In this document: positions 38,677 through 48,190 of the stretch, piece by piece
Layout: the number at the start of each line of letters is the position of its first letter
Position numbering within the stretch: the stretch's first letter is position 1
Assembly (NCBI RefSeq): GCF_017848315.1
Contig: NZ_JAFKEC010000019.1
Coordinates: 1 to 64,000, forward strand
DNA length: 64,000 bases
Origin: Pseudomonas palmensis
Lineage (GTDB): Bacteria > Pseudomonadota > Gammaproteobacteria > Pseudomonadales > Pseudomonadaceae
Direction: 5' to 3'
The notes under the pieces: generated by a model
Database searches by the model: none
Told to the model about the DNA's origin: nothing
The model's input: only the letters and a program-made list of their open reading frames with translations
Made by a program: the position numbers and the translations under genes

Positions 38677-41010
38677 TTACTCGATGTTGAGGCGACGTTT
38701 GGCCTGGGCGCGCAGCGAGAAGAACGCCACCAGGCTGACCAGGGCAACCCCCAGCAGGGTCAACAGCAGCAGCGCCGGTACATGCTGGGACAGCAGCCAC
38801 TGGATGTAACGGAACGGCCCCAGGTGCCCCACGTAGTAAGCCTGCTCGGCCACCAGCGATTCGACATTCCTGCCGTTGATCACCACAAGGCTGCCTTGCA
38901 GTGCCTGGGTGTACTGTTCGCCGCCGATCAGGGCGTCGGTGACCTCCACCAGGTTCTGCGGCTGCGGGCTGGACAGCACCACCACGCTGCGCCCGCTCTT
39001 GAGCGGCGACTCGAACCCGGTGACGTACGAGCTGCGGTTCTCGCCGGTGAAGGTGAGCGCACCGCGCGCGGCGCGCAGGCTGGCCTTGGGATCGGGGCTG
39101 ATCCATTCGCGCAGGCGCATCGGCAGGTCGGAGAACTCCACGTAATGCCTGGCGTCCTGGGTCCTGCTGGGCAGGTAGTCGGCCCAGGTCTTGAGCAGTG
39201 GCTGGTTGTCGCCGGAAGCCAGCACCAGCAGGTCCTTGTCGGCCAGGGCATCGACCTGGCCGGCCTGGGCCACGGTGACGGCGGTGGCCGGGTAGCCGGT
39301 GGAGTCGCCAAAGCGTCCGAGCACGGTGAGGTAGGCGCTCCAGTCGGCGCTGCCGGCGTTGTCCGGCAGGATCACCGCCGAGTCGGACAGGTCGGCCAGG
39401 CGCGTGAACGGGAAGCCGCTGTCCTTGAACACGCCCAGGTTGGGCATGGCGATGAAGTGGTCGTAGCCGCTCAGGTCCAGGGTGGAGTCCGGGTCGATGG
39501 CGCCGCGCATGTTGTCGATGATGATGTCGCGGCATTCACCCTGCTTGATGTAGTCGTACATGAAGCGGAACTGCAGGCGCGACTGCAGGGCGACCGAGTC
39601 CAGCGGCAGCAGCATGCTCGCCTCGCGGGCGATGCTGTCGTCTTTCTTCAGGGCTGCCAGCAGGCTGTCGCCGCCGCCCAGGCGCTCGATCGAGGGCAGG
39701 TTCATCGACTTGATGAAAGTATCGTTGAAGCTCACCAGCAGCGAAGAGTTGGACGAGGTCTGCTGTGGGGTGTAGCGGTACTTGAGGTCCAGCCGGGCGC
39801 CCTGTTCGCGCCAGTTGAACAGGTCGGGTGGCAGGCGCACCGGCACGGTGATCATGCCGGGGTTGTAGCCCGACACATTGAGCTGGCGCGGGTCGATCAG
39901 CTCGCCAAGGCGCACCGGGCGATCGGTCGGCAGCCAGTTGGGCGCGTCATACGGCTGGCGTGGCTGCAGCGCATTGACGGTGTCGATCTGCACGCTGGGG
40001 CCGGAGAAGCTGCGGTAGCCGATCACCAGGGCGGTGGCGGCGCGCTTGAGTTCGGCGCTGTCGCGTCCGGCGATGACCAGCAGCTTGCCGTGCGGGTCGT
40101 TGGGGTTGCTCACCAGCGACAGGGTCGGGCCCTTGAGGTCGGGCAGCGTCAGGCCCTCGACCTGGTTGGCCTCGGCGGTGTTGACCAGCACCACCGCGTT
40201 GCCGCTGGCGGGCAGGCTGTGCAGGTTGGTGGGGAAGTTTGCGCCACGGTAGCTGGCCAGTGCACCGATCCACGACGACACCGCGCCCGCCGCTTCGAGG
40301 GTGGTGTTGTCGGGGGCCACGGCAAACACGAACGGCAGGCTCAGGGCGCGTGGGTCGCGACGATCGAACAGCGGCAGCGGCAGCAGGGCCAGGTCGTTGG
40401 GCAGCACCACCGGCTTGACCTGCAGGCTCAACTGGCTTTCGTTGCTGATCTTGGCCCACAGGCTCGAATGCAGCGGGTCTTCGCACTGCATGGTGTAGTG
40501 GCCGATCAACTGCACGCCGAGCCGGTTGAACTCGGTGATCAGGTACGGCGGAATGTCGATCACCTGCTTTTGCAGGACGCCGGCGTTTTCCTTGGGCAAC
40601 GGCAGGCTGGCGGCCACTTCGTCGTTGACCATGATGTTGATCTGCGAGAGGTCGCTGAGCAGCGCTGGCGAATAGGTGTATTGCAGGGTCAGTTGCGCGC
40701 CGGTCACCACCTCGTCGGCCCGCACGTCGAAGTTGACCGTGTCGGTCGACTCCACGCCACGCAGGCTCATGGTGTAGTTCTTGCCCAGCTGCTTGAGGCT
40801 GAGCTGGTACTTTTCGCCGGCCGCATCCGGTGCCGCCGGCGCCGTTTCGCTGGCGGCGGGCTCCGTGGCGGGCGCCGCTGCGCTGGCCGCGACCTCATCG
40901 GCCTGGGCAGGTTGCAGCAGGCTGCCCAGGCACAGCAGCGAGCCGGCGAGCAGACGGCGAGAACGGCGCGACAGGTTCACTTGTTGGTCGGTATGAAGCA
41001 TGACGGTCAT
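38677..41010 (-). CDS. bcsB: Cellulose synthase regulatory/periplasmic subunit BcsB (WssC)
   Basis: The 777-residue protein has an N-terminal signal (LLAGSLLCLGSLLQPAQA), periplasmic carbohydrate-binding and flavodoxin-like repeats, and one C-terminal membrane anchor (ALLLLTLLGVALVSLVAFF). BcsB guides the glucan from BcsA through the periplasm and its anchor is needed for synthase activity. The ATG overlaps the bcsA stop in ATGA (41007-41010). Confidence 0.95.
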   Translation of the reverse strand: MTVMLHTDQQVNLSRRSRRLLAGSLLCLGSLLQPAQADEVAASAAAPATEPAASETAPAAPDAAGEKYQLSLKQLGKNYTMSLRGVESTDTVNFDVRADEVVTGAQLTLQYTYSPALLSDLSQINIMVNDEVAASLPLPKENAGVLQKQVIDIPPYLITEFNRLGVQLIGHYTMQCEDPLHSSLWAKISNESQLSLQVKPVVLPNDLALLPLPLFDRRDPRALSLPFVFAVAPDNTTLEAAGAVSSWIGALASYRGANFPTNLHSLPASGNAVVLVNTAEANQVEGLTLPDLKGPTLSLVSNPNDPHGKLLVIAGRDSAELKRAATALVIGYRSFSGPSVQIDTVNALQPRQPYDAPNWLPTDRPVRLGELIDPRQLNVSGYNPGMITVPVRLPPDLFNWREQGARLDLKYRYTPQQTSSNSSLLVSFNDTFIKSMNLPSIERLGGGDSLLAALKKDDSIAREASMLLPLDSVALQSRLQFRFMYDYIKQGECRDIIIDNMRGAIDPDSTLDLSGYDHFIAMPNLGVFKDSGFPFTRLADLSDSAVILPDNAGSADWSAYLTVLGRFGDSTGYPATAVTVAQAGQVDALADKDLLVLASGDNQPLLKTWADYLPSRTQDARHYVEFSDLPMRLREWISPDPKASLRAARGALTFTGENRSSYVTGFESPLKSGRSVVVLSSPQPQNLVEVTDALIGGEQYTQALQGSLVVINGRNVESLVAEQAYYVGHLGPFRYIQWLLSQHVPALLLLTLLGVALVSLVAFFSLRAQAKRRLNIE

Positions 41011-43235
41011 TGCGAGTCCAACGAAGGTTCGAGGTGGGTGGGGGCTTGCTTGCGCTTGTAGCGACGATGGCGCAAGGCGCTGAGGGTCGCCTGGGCCAGG
41101 TCCATGATGCCGCGCACGCCGATGCGGCTCACATCGTGCAGGGCGCTCAACGGGGTGTCGGGCTTGCTGCCACCCCAGGTTGCGGCCCAGGTGTCGGCCC
41201 GCGAGAAGGTCAGGCGCACGAAGTCGCTCTGCTGGCGCAAGGTCAGCGGCTTGAACTGCACCCCGACCATGGCGCCACGGCTGAACACCACGGTGGCCGG
41301 CAGTACGCAGGCCTGCTGCTTGCGCATCAGGATCACCTGGATGTCCTGGCCCTTGTGCAGGCTCTGGCCCTCGGGAAGCTTGAAGCCCACGCCCTTTTGC
41401 GAGAAGTCCACGGTGGTGCAGTCGATGGTGGTGCCGTCGGCGGTCTGCACCTGAATCGGCAGCTCGGCGCGCACGCGCGGCTCGGAACGCACCTGGCGGG
41501 TTTCACTGGCAACCGCAACGGCAGCGCTGGTGATGATCACGTTGTAGATCGTCCAGGCCAGGTTGATGATGATGGTGATGGCTGCGGCCGGGTCGCCCCA
41601 GATCAGTTGCACCACACCGAACACCATGCCGATCAGGTTCAGGGTCAGCAGGATGATGTAGGGGCGCGCCAGCTCCCAGTCGAAGTATTCCTTGTCGATG
41701 ATGCCGCCCTTGTCGGTCACGTTGAAGCCGCCAAGCTTGGGGTTGATCAGCGCCACCAGTACCGGGCGCATGATGTACCAGGCCAGCACCGACTCGTAGA
41801 CCTCGTTCCAGAACGAATGGCGAAAGCGCCCCTGGATACGCGAGTTGGTCAGGCTGGCGTGGAAGATGTGCGGCAGTACGTAGGCGGTGATCATCAGCGC
41901 CGAGGCGTGGAAGATCTGCGCGCCGAAGATCAGGTACGCCAGCGGCGCGGTCAGGAAGACCAGGCGCGGCAGGCCGTAGAAGAAGTGCAGCATGGCGTTC
42001 ACGTAGCACACGCGTTGGCCGAAGCTCAGGCCCTTGCCGATGAACGGGTTGTCGGTACGGAAGATCTGCGCCATGCCGCGTGCCCAGCGGATGCGCTGGC
42101 TGATGTGCCGCGACAGGCTCTCGGTGGCCAGGCCCGCAGCCTGGGGGATCGCCAGGTACGCGGTGTTGTAGCCCTTGCGGTTGAGCTTGAGCGCGGTGTG
42201 CGCATCTTCGGTCACCGTCTCGATGGCCACGCCGCCCACTTCCAGCAGGTGGCTGCGGCGGATCACTGCACACGAGCCGCAGAAAAAGGTGGCGTTCCAC
42301 AGGTCGTTGCCGTCCTGCACCAGGCCGTAGAACAGCTCGCCCTCGTTGGGCACCGAGCGGAACGTGTCGAGGTTCTTCTCGAACGGGTCGGGCGAAAAGA
42401 AGAAGTGCGGGGTCTGCAGCAGGGCCAGTTTCGGGTCCTTGAGGAACCAGCCCATCGCCACCTGCAGGAAGGAGCGCGTGGGCACGTGGTCGGCGTCGAA
42501 AATGGCGATGTACTCGCCGTCGGTGACCTTCAGGGCCTCGTTGAGGTTGCCGGCCTTGGCGTGGACGTTGTCGGCGCGCACGATGTAGTTGACCCCGATC
42601 TGCCGGCAGAACTCGCGAAAATCGTCGCGGCGGCCATCATCCAGCACGTGCACGCGCAGCTTGTCGCGCGGCCAGTCGATGGCCTGGGCGGCGAAGATCG
42701 TCAGCTTCACGATGCTCAGCGCTTCGTTGTAGGTGGGGATGAACACATCCACCGTGGGCCAGTCCTTGGGGTCCTGGGTAAGAATCTTGGGCTTGCGCTG
42801 CAAGGGCCAGGCGGTCTGCATGTAGCCGAACGCCAGCACCACCAGGGCATAGAACTCTGCTGCCACCAGGCCGTAGCCGAACACGATGTCCAGCCAGCTG
42901 TCGAAGCCCAGCGTGTCGGTGACGCGCCAGTACACATAACGCAGGGTGGCCACCAGCGACAACACCACCATGGCCAGCACCGGCAGGCGCCCGGGCAGCT
43001 TGCGCAGTATCAGCAGGCCGGCGAAGCACAGGGCGGCGAAGGCGAACTGGCGCTCCAGCTCCAGGGGGGCGGTGACCACGGCCACCAGCAGCAGGGCGCC
43101 GATCAGGCCGGCACCGATCTTCAGCGCGCGCAGCACCGGGGCGGGCCATTGCCCGAAGCGTTCGAGCCAGACATTCAAGCGCGCAACCGTGTTGGGCGCC
43201 TGCACTGCAGACGCCTGGTCTAAGGGGGCGGTCAT
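41007..43235 (-). CDS. bcsA: Cellulose synthase catalytic subunit BcsA (WssB)
   Basis: The 742-residue GT2 membrane synthase polymerises UDP-glucose. All key residues are present: DD at 199-200, DADH at 247-250, TED at 342-344 and QRIRW at 380-384. A C-terminal PilZ domain keeps both c-di-GMP signatures, RSEPR (583-587) and DFSQKG (610-615), so the enzyme should be c-di-GMP activated. Membrane helices flank the GT domain. The start MTAPLDQASAVQ at 43235 overlaps the bcsQ stop in ATGA. Confidence 0.97.
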   Translation of the reverse strand: MTAPLDQASAVQAPNTVARLNVWLERFGQWPAPVLRALKIGAGLIGALLLVAVVTAPLELERQFAFAALCFAGLLILRKLPGRLPVLAMVVLSLVATLRYVYWRVTDTLGFDSWLDIVFGYGLVAAEFYALVVLAFGYMQTAWPLQRKPKILTQDPKDWPTVDVFIPTYNEALSIVKLTIFAAQAIDWPRDKLRVHVLDDGRRDDFREFCRQIGVNYIVRADNVHAKAGNLNEALKVTDGEYIAIFDADHVPTRSFLQVAMGWFLKDPKLALLQTPHFFFSPDPFEKNLDTFRSVPNEGELFYGLVQDGNDLWNATFFCGSCAVIRRSHLLEVGGVAIETVTEDAHTALKLNRKGYNTAYLAIPQAAGLATESLSRHISQRIRWARGMAQIFRTDNPFIGKGLSFGQRVCYVNAMLHFFYGLPRLVFLTAPLAYLIFGAQIFHASALMITAYVLPHIFHASLTNSRIQGRFRHSFWNEVYESVLAWYIMRPVLVALINPKLGGFNVTDKGGIIDKEYFDWELARPYIILLTLNLIGMVFGVVQLIWGDPAAAITIIINLAWTIYNVIITSAAVAVASETRQVRSEPRVRAELPIQVQTADGTTIDCTTVDFSQKGVGFKLPEGQSLHKGQDIQVILMRKQQACVLPATVVFSRGAMVGVQFKPLTLRQQSDFVRLTFSRADTWAATWGGSKPDTPLSALHDVSRIGVRGIMDLAQATLSALRHRRYKRKQAPTHLEPSLDSQ

Positions 43236-44446
43236 GGGGTACCGGACTGTTGGTGGTGATGGGCGAGGTGGGCGCCAAGGGCATGCGCCACGTCGCGCAG
43301 GTCCTGGCAGGCAGGGCTGTCGGGCACCTTGACGAACGGATCGAATTCGAAGGCCTGGGCTTCGTCCAGGCTGTGGTCGAGACGGACCATGCCCAGCAGC
43401 TCGCGACCGATGCGCTGGCGCAGTACCTGGCACATGTCCAGGTCCAGCGCGCGGGTGGGGTCGACCTTGTTGATCAGGTAGCCGCAGCGCGGCGCGGGGC
43501 TGCGCTGGTGCAGGGGCGCAAGCCAGGCCTGCAGTTCATCCAGCACGCGGTAGGCGGCTGGAGTCGGCAGGGTCAGGGCCACCACCTGGTCGGCCATCTC
43601 CAGCACTGGCGCAAGCCATGGGGTGGCGCCGGTGGGCAGGTCGATGATCAGTACGTCAGCGGGTGTCAGTGCCAGCGTTGCCAATTGCTGCAGCAGCCAG
43701 CCAGGCTGGTTGGCCAGGCGCTGCTCCAGGCTGCGCAACTGGGTGGCGTCGGCGTGCCCGAATGGCAGGCATTCGGCGGTCGAGTCGGGCACTGGGTGGC
43801 AGTGGATGCTCCAGGGTTCGTCGCTGTCGGTGGCCTGGCTCAGACCGGGGGCGGTACGCGGCAGCATCAGTTGGCTGGCGAGGCTGTTCTGCGGGTCCAG
43901 GTCCAGTGCCACCACGCGACCGTGCGGGCGCTCCAGCAGCTTGGCCAGCGCGGCGGCAAAGGTGGTCTTGCCCACACCACCCTTGGCCGAAACCACAGCG
44001 ATGATGCTGGCCTGGGGGCGTGTCGGTGCCGGTTTGTGCATGGCATGCTCCAGTGCACCCTGATTCAGCCCCTGGGCCGTGGCATGGCGCAGGCGAGCCG
44101 CCGCTTCGAGTTGTTCACGCAGCGACAGGGGGGCGCCGGCGGGCTGTGCAGCCGGTTCGGGAGCGGGCGGTATACGCTTCACGGGCGCGGGCACCGCAAC
44201 GACTGCCGGCGCAGGAGCTGGTGCCTGTACCGGCGCAGGCACCGATGCCAGGGTCGGCGGCAGCTTCAGGGCCGCCAGGGTCGCGGCCACCGGGGCAACC
44301 GGCTCGGGCGCGGCAGCAGGTGTGATCGGTTCAGCCACCGTCAGCGCGGGTTCGAGGTATTCGAACTCGGTGTCGATTTCTTTATAGCTGTCCGCACTTG
44401 CCCCAAACCTGGTGAACAGATTTCCAATGTCGTCTGCATGACTCAT
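43232..44446 (-). CDS. bcsQ: BcsQ/WssA-type ParA/MinD ATPase with N-terminal BcsP-like segment
   Basis: The 404-residue product leads the cellulose operon. Residues 4-24 (DDIGNLFTRFGASADSYKEI) resemble the short conserved motif of BcsP-type accessory proteins. A Pro/Ala-rich linker (~38-105) follows, then a MinD-like ATPase with deviant Walker A SAKGGVGKTT (153-162) and ALDLDPQNSL. BcsQ-type ATPases help place or assemble the synthase at the cell pole. The fusion of a BcsP-like motif to BcsQ is my reading of the sequence. It is somewhat longer than the usual BcsQ. Confidence 0.85.
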   Translation of the reverse strand: MSHADDIGNLFTRFGASADSYKEIDTEFEYLEPALTVAEPITPAAAPEPVAPVAATLAALKLPPTLASVPAPVQAPAPAPAVVAVPAPVKRIPPAPEPAAQPAGAPLSLREQLEAAARLRHATAQGLNQGALEHAMHKPAPTRPQASIIAVVSAKGGVGKTTFAAALAKLLERPHGRVVALDLDPQNSLASQLMLPRTAPGLSQATDSDEPWSIHCHPVPDSTAECLPFGHADATQLRSLEQRLANQPGWLLQQLATLALTPADVLIIDLPTGATPWLAPVLEMADQVVALTLPTPAAYRVLDELQAWLAPLHQRSPAPRCGYLINKVDPTRALDLDMCQVLRQRIGRELLGMVRLDHSLDEAQAFEFDPFVKVPDSPACQDLRDVAHALGAHLAHHHQQSGTP

Positions 44447-44939
44447 ATGTGTAATCCCGGCCTACGGCTATCTGATCAACTGCTGGGGCAGATAAGGTCT
44501 GTCACACTGCTAGGATGCTAATGTGTGATATCAAACTGATAGTGTCAATATTTTGTTTATTTCTGGGCTGGTTTTTCGCATTTTCGCCGAGTTAAAAAAA
44601 TACCGCCATAAGTTTGACTGTTTTGTCGCTGCCTGTGCAGCGCATCTGCACGATGGATGCCGTTCTTGAACAAGGTCGGCACGAACGGCATAAAGCTTAG
44701 CCTAGCTTGTAGGAAATGACTGATAAGTCGTGCTGACATATATCAGTTTGTTTCACGATTGGCACATAGGTTACCAAGCTTTGCCTGGCGCGTGTTCAGC
44801 CAGAGGACAGGCAACCGGCCAGCCCGGGCCGTTGTCCGATCAACGGTGACTGGCCGGCGTGCCCATGCACGGCGGATGCATTTTTGCCCCTGCTCCGCTA
44901 GGATTAGCGGTCTTTGGTCTATCTATCCGACGGTTTTCG
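44447..44939. other. Divergent bcsQ/dnaX promoter region
   Basis: I see no supported gene in these 493 bases. The part nearest bcsQ (about 44500-44620) is AT-rich with several TGATA/TCAATA-type stretches and probably contains the cellulose promoter and its regulator sites. I could not assign a clear FleQ, AmrZ or sigma-54 site. The dnaX-proximal half returns to normal GC. Confidence 0.55.
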
Positions 44940-47003
44940 ATGAGTTATCAGGTTCTTGCACGTAAATGGCGTCCGCGCTCGTTCCGCGAAATGGTCGGCC
45001 AGACCCATGTGCTCAAGGCCCTGATCAACGCGCTGGACAACCAGCGGCTGCACCACGCCTACCTGTTCACCGGCACCCGCGGGGTGGGCAAGACCACCAT
45101 CGCGCGCATCATCGCCAAATGCGTCAACTGTGAAACCGGCATTACCTCGACACCGTGCGGCACCTGTTCGGTGTGCCGCGAGATCGACGAGGGGCGCTTC
45201 GTCGACCTGATCGAGATCGACGCCGCCAGCCGCACCAAGGTCGAGGATACCCGCGAGCTGCTCGACAACGTGCAGTACGCGCCAAGCCGCGGGCGCTTCA
45301 AGGTCTACCTGATCGACGAAGTGCACATGCTCTCCAGCCACTCGTTCAACGCCTTGCTCAAGACGCTTGAAGAGCCGCCGCCCTACGTCAAGTTCATTCT
45401 TGCCACCACCGACCCGCAGAAGCTGCCCGCCACCATCCTGTCGCGCTGCCTGCAGTTCTCGCTCAAGAACATGACCCCCGAGCGGGTGGTCGAGCACCTG
45501 AGCCATGTGCTCGGGGTCGAGAACGTGCCGTTCGAAGACGACGCCCTGTGGTTGCTGGGCCGCGCCGCCGACGGTTCGATGCGCGATGCCATGAGCCTCA
45601 CCGACCAGGCCATCGCCTTTGGCGAAGGCAAGGTGCTGGCGGCGGATGTGCGCGCCATGCTCGGCACCCTCGATCACGGCCAGGTCTATGGCGTGCTCCA
45701 GGCCCTGCTCGAAGGGGACGCACGAGCCCTGCTCGAAGCCGTGCGGCACCTGGCCGAGCAGGGGCCGGACTGGAACGGCGTGCTGTCTGAAATGCTCAAT
45801 GTGCTGCACCGCGTGGCGGTGGCCCAGGCGCTGCCCGAGGCGGTGGACAACGGCCAGGGTGATCGTGACCGCGTGCTGGCGCTGGCCGGCGCTCTGCCGG
45901 CCGAAGATGTGCAGTTCTATTACCAGATGGGCCTGATCGGCCGGCGCGATCTGCCGCTGGCCCCCGACCCGCGTGGCGGCTTCGAGATGGTGCTGTTGCG
46001 CATGTTGGCGTTCCGCCCGGCCGACACCGTCGATGCGCCGACACCGACGCTAAAGTCGACGGGGATCAGCCAGGCCACAGCTGACTCCCCACCCGCGGTG
46101 GCAGCGGTCGCCGCGCCGGTGGTGGCTGCACCGGTCGTGCCCACGCCCGTTGCCGAACCTGTTGCCCGCCCGCAGCCCGAACCCGAGCCGCCGGTGCAGG
46201 CTGCGCCAGTGCTGCAAGCGCAGGTTGCCGAGCCGCCCGTGCCCGAGGTCGACCTGCCCTGGAACGAGCCGGCCGCGCCTGCGCCCGAGCTCGCTGCGGC
46301 GCCTGAACCCGAGCCGGAACCCGAGCCGCAGCCCGAACCTGAACCCGAGGCGATTGCTGCGCCCGTGCCAGCCGCGCCCGCGCCGGCCATCGCGCATCAC
46401 GACGAGCCACCGATCGCCGACCACGCCAGCTATAGCCCGGCGGGCATGGAGCGCGACGACGAGCCACCGCTGGACGAAGATTACTACGACGCCGAGATCG
46501 ACCCGGTGGGCTACAGCTACCTGGACGAGCTGGCCAGCGAGACCGCGCCGGAGCCTGCACCGGAGCCCGAGCCAGAGCCTGCCGCGCAACCGGCCACCGG
46601 CCTGGCGTTGCAATGGCTGGAGATGTTCCCGCTGCTGCCGATTTCGGGCATGACCGGCAGCATCGCCGCCAACTGCACGCTGATCGCGATGGACGGCGAC
46701 AACTGGCTGCTGCACCTGGACCCGGCGCACAGCGCCCTGTTCAACGCCACCCAGCAGCGGCGCCTGAACGATGCGCTCAACCAGCACCTTGGGCGTACCC
46801 TGAACCTGAGCATCGAACTGATCCGCCCCGAGCAGGAAACCCCGGCCCAGGCCGCGTCGCGCAAGCGTGCCGACCGTCAGCGCGAGGCCGAGGCGTCGAT
46901 CGAGAACGATCCGTTCATCCAGCAGATGATCCAGCAGTTCGGCGCCACCGTGCGTCACGATACTATTGAACCTGTCGACGCCCTGGTGGCCCAGGGCGAC
47001 TAA
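44940..47003 (+). CDS. dnaX: DNA polymerase III subunit tau (DnaX)
   Basis: This is the clamp-loader ATPase, 687 residues. It shows Walker A GTRGVGKTT (45-53), zinc cysteines C64, C73, C76 and C79, DEVH, and the sensor SRC segment. A Pro/Glu-rich linker (~390-530) with repeated PEPEPE units leads to the tau C-terminal domain that binds polymerase and helicase. The start MSYQVLARKWRPRSF at 44940 matches family members; an upstream in-frame ATG is rejected. I saw no A-rich slippery heptamer for making gamma. ybaB and recR follow, the usual bacterial order. Confidence 0.96.
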   Translation: MSYQVLARKWRPRSFREMVGQTHVLKALINALDNQRLHHAYLFTGTRGVGKTTIARIIAKCVNCETGITSTPCGTCSVCREIDEGRFVDLIEIDAASRTKVEDTRELLDNVQYAPSRGRFKVYLIDEVHMLSSHSFNALLKTLEEPPPYVKFILATTDPQKLPATILSRCLQFSLKNMTPERVVEHLSHVLGVENVPFEDDALWLLGRAADGSMRDAMSLTDQAIAFGEGKVLAADVRAMLGTLDHGQVYGVLQALLEGDARALLEAVRHLAEQGPDWNGVLSEMLNVLHRVAVAQALPEAVDNGQGDRDRVLALAGALPAEDVQFYYQMGLIGRRDLPLAPDPRGGFEMVLLRMLAFRPADTVDAPTPTLKSTGISQATADSPPAVAAVAAPVVAAPVVPTPVAEPVARPQPEPEPPVQAAPVLQAQVAEPPVPEVDLPWNEPAAPAPELAAAPEPEPEPEPQPEPEPEAIAAPVPAAPAPAIAHHDEPPIADHASYSPAGMERDDEPPLDEDYYDAEIDPVGYSYLDELASETAPEPAPEPEPEPAAQPATGLALQWLEMFPLLPISGMTGSIAANCTLIAMDGDNWLLHLDPAHSALFNATQQRRLNDALNQHLGRTLNLSIELIRPEQETPAQAASRKRADRQREAEASIENDPFIQQMIQQFGATVRHDTIEPVDALVAQGD

Positions 47004-47068
47004 TCCGTTTACCCCAGCACCGCGGTCTGCCGCGGTGTGCCAAGTAACTTGATACCGAGGTGATTCCC

Positions 47069-47395
47069 ATGATGAAAGGTGGCATGGCCGGCCTGATGAA
47101 GCAGGCACAGCAGATGCAGGAAAAAATGGCCAAGATGCAGGAAGAGCTGGCCAACGCCGAAGTGACCGGCCAATCGGGCGCCGGCCTGGTCAGCGTGGTG
47201 ATGACCGGTCGCCATGACGTCAAGCGCATCAGCCTGGACGACAGCCTGATGCAGGAAGACAAGGAAGTGCTGGAAGACCTGATCGCAGCGGCCGTGAACG
47301 ATGCGGTGCGCAAGGTCGAGGCCAACAGCCAGGAAAAGATGGGCGGCATGACCGCCGGCATGCAACTGCCGCCGGGCTTCAAGATGCCGTTCTGA
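47069..47395 (+). CDS. ybaB: YbaB/EbfC nucleoid-associated protein
   Basis: The 108-residue dimeric DNA-binding protein begins [20 protein letters not shown], with family hallmarks [16 protein letters not shown] and a Met/Gly-rich tail. The ATG at 47069 is preferred to a GTG at 47060 because GAGGTGA lies six bases upstream of the ATG and would otherwise overlap the GTG. It sits between dnaX and recR and is probably co-transcribed with them. Confidence 0.95.
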   Translation: MMKGGMAGLMKQAQQMQEKMAKMQEELANAEVTGQSGAGLVSVVMTGRHDVKRISLDDSLMQEDKEVLEDLIAAAVNDAVRKVEANSQEKMGGMTAGMQLPPGFKMPF

Positions 47396-47493
47396 GGCAT
47401 TGCCTGCGTGACCCTCGGTGGGAGCACAGCCATTCGGTTGTCGCTCCCATCGTCGTTTTTCCGTTCAACCGATGATCTGCCAGGCCTTTTACC

Positions 47494-48096
47494 ATGAGCT
47501 TCAGCCCCTTGATTCGCCAACTGATCGACGCCTTGCGCACGCTGCCGGGTGTGGGTCAGAAAACCGCCCAGCGCATGGCCCTGCAACTGCTGGAGCGTGA
47601 CCGCAGCGGCGGCGTACGCCTGGCCCAGGCGTTGAGCCAGGCCATGGAGGGGGTGGGGCATTGCCGTCAGTGCCGCACCCTGACCGAGCAGGAGCTGTGC
47701 CCGCAGTGCGCCGACCCACGGCGTGACGACACCCTGCTGTGCGTGGTGGAGGGGCCGATGGACGTGTACGCGGTGGAGCAGACCGGTTATCGCGGCCGCT
47801 ACTTCGTGCTCAAGGGGCATCTGTCGCCACTGGACGGCCTGGGGCCGGAGGCCATCGGGATTCCGCAGTTGCTGGCGCGTATTGCGGAGCAGGGCAGCTT
47901 CACCGAGGTGATCCTGGCCACCAACCCCACGGTGGAAGGGGAGGCCACGGCGCATTACATCGCTCAGCTGCTGGCGGACAAGGGGCTGGTGGCTTCACGC
48001 ATCGCCCATGGTGTGCCGCTGGGCGGGGAGCTGGAACTGGTGGATGGCGGAACGCTGGCGCATTCGTTCGCGGGGCGTAAACCAATCGCGCTGTGA
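47494..48096 (+). CDS. recR: Recombination protein RecR
   Basis: The 200-residue product has an N-terminal helix-hairpin-helix ([16 protein letters not shown]), a C4 zinc finger (C57, C60, C69, C72) and a Toprim domain with [12 protein letters not shown] and the Walker-like tail. RecR works with RecF and RecO to load RecA at gaps. It is the last gene of dnaX-ybaB-recR, and its transcript runs into a long REP palindrome shared with convergent apt. Confidence 0.96.
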   Translation: MSFSPLIRQLIDALRTLPGVGQKTAQRMALQLLERDRSGGVRLAQALSQAMEGVGHCRQCRTLTEQELCPQCADPRRDDTLLCVVEGPMDVYAVEQTGYRGRYFVLKGHLSPLDGLGPEAIGIPQLLARIAEQGSFTEVILATNPTVEGEATAHYIAQLLADKGLVASRIAHGVPLGGELELVDGGTLAHSFAGRKPIAL

Positions 48097-48106
48097 GCGT
48101 GCGGGG

Positions 48107-48179
48107 CCCCTTCGCCAGCAAGGCTGGCTCCTACAAGAGCATGCGGCCTTTGTAGGAGCCAGCCTTGCTGGCGAAGGGG
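48107..48179. repeat. Paired REP palindrome between recR and apt (variant core)
   Basis: Perfect 29-nt inverted arms lie at 48107-48135 and 48151-48179. The core is gccagcaaggctggctcc, in which both halves of the inner stem changed together relative to the gccggcaaggccggc copies, so pairing is kept. It is placed to end transcription from both sides. Confidence 0.92.
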
Positions 48180-48190
48180 TCAGTGCGCGC

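Noticed and set aside
38467..41061. Long plus-strand open frame (864 codons) opposite bcsB and bcsZ
   Set aside because: It is antisense to two clear genes and its product is His/Gln/Arg-rich without domains. GC-rich third positions keep the opposite frame open.
44530..44560. Possible FleQ site near the cellulose promoter (GTCAATATTTTG)
   Set aside because: Only one half resembles the GTCAATAAATTGAC-type consensus; not enough to call a site.
44557..44739. 60-codon frame in the bcsQ/dnaX gap
   Set aside because: No ribosome binding site, no recognised motif, and composition unlike the neighbouring genes.
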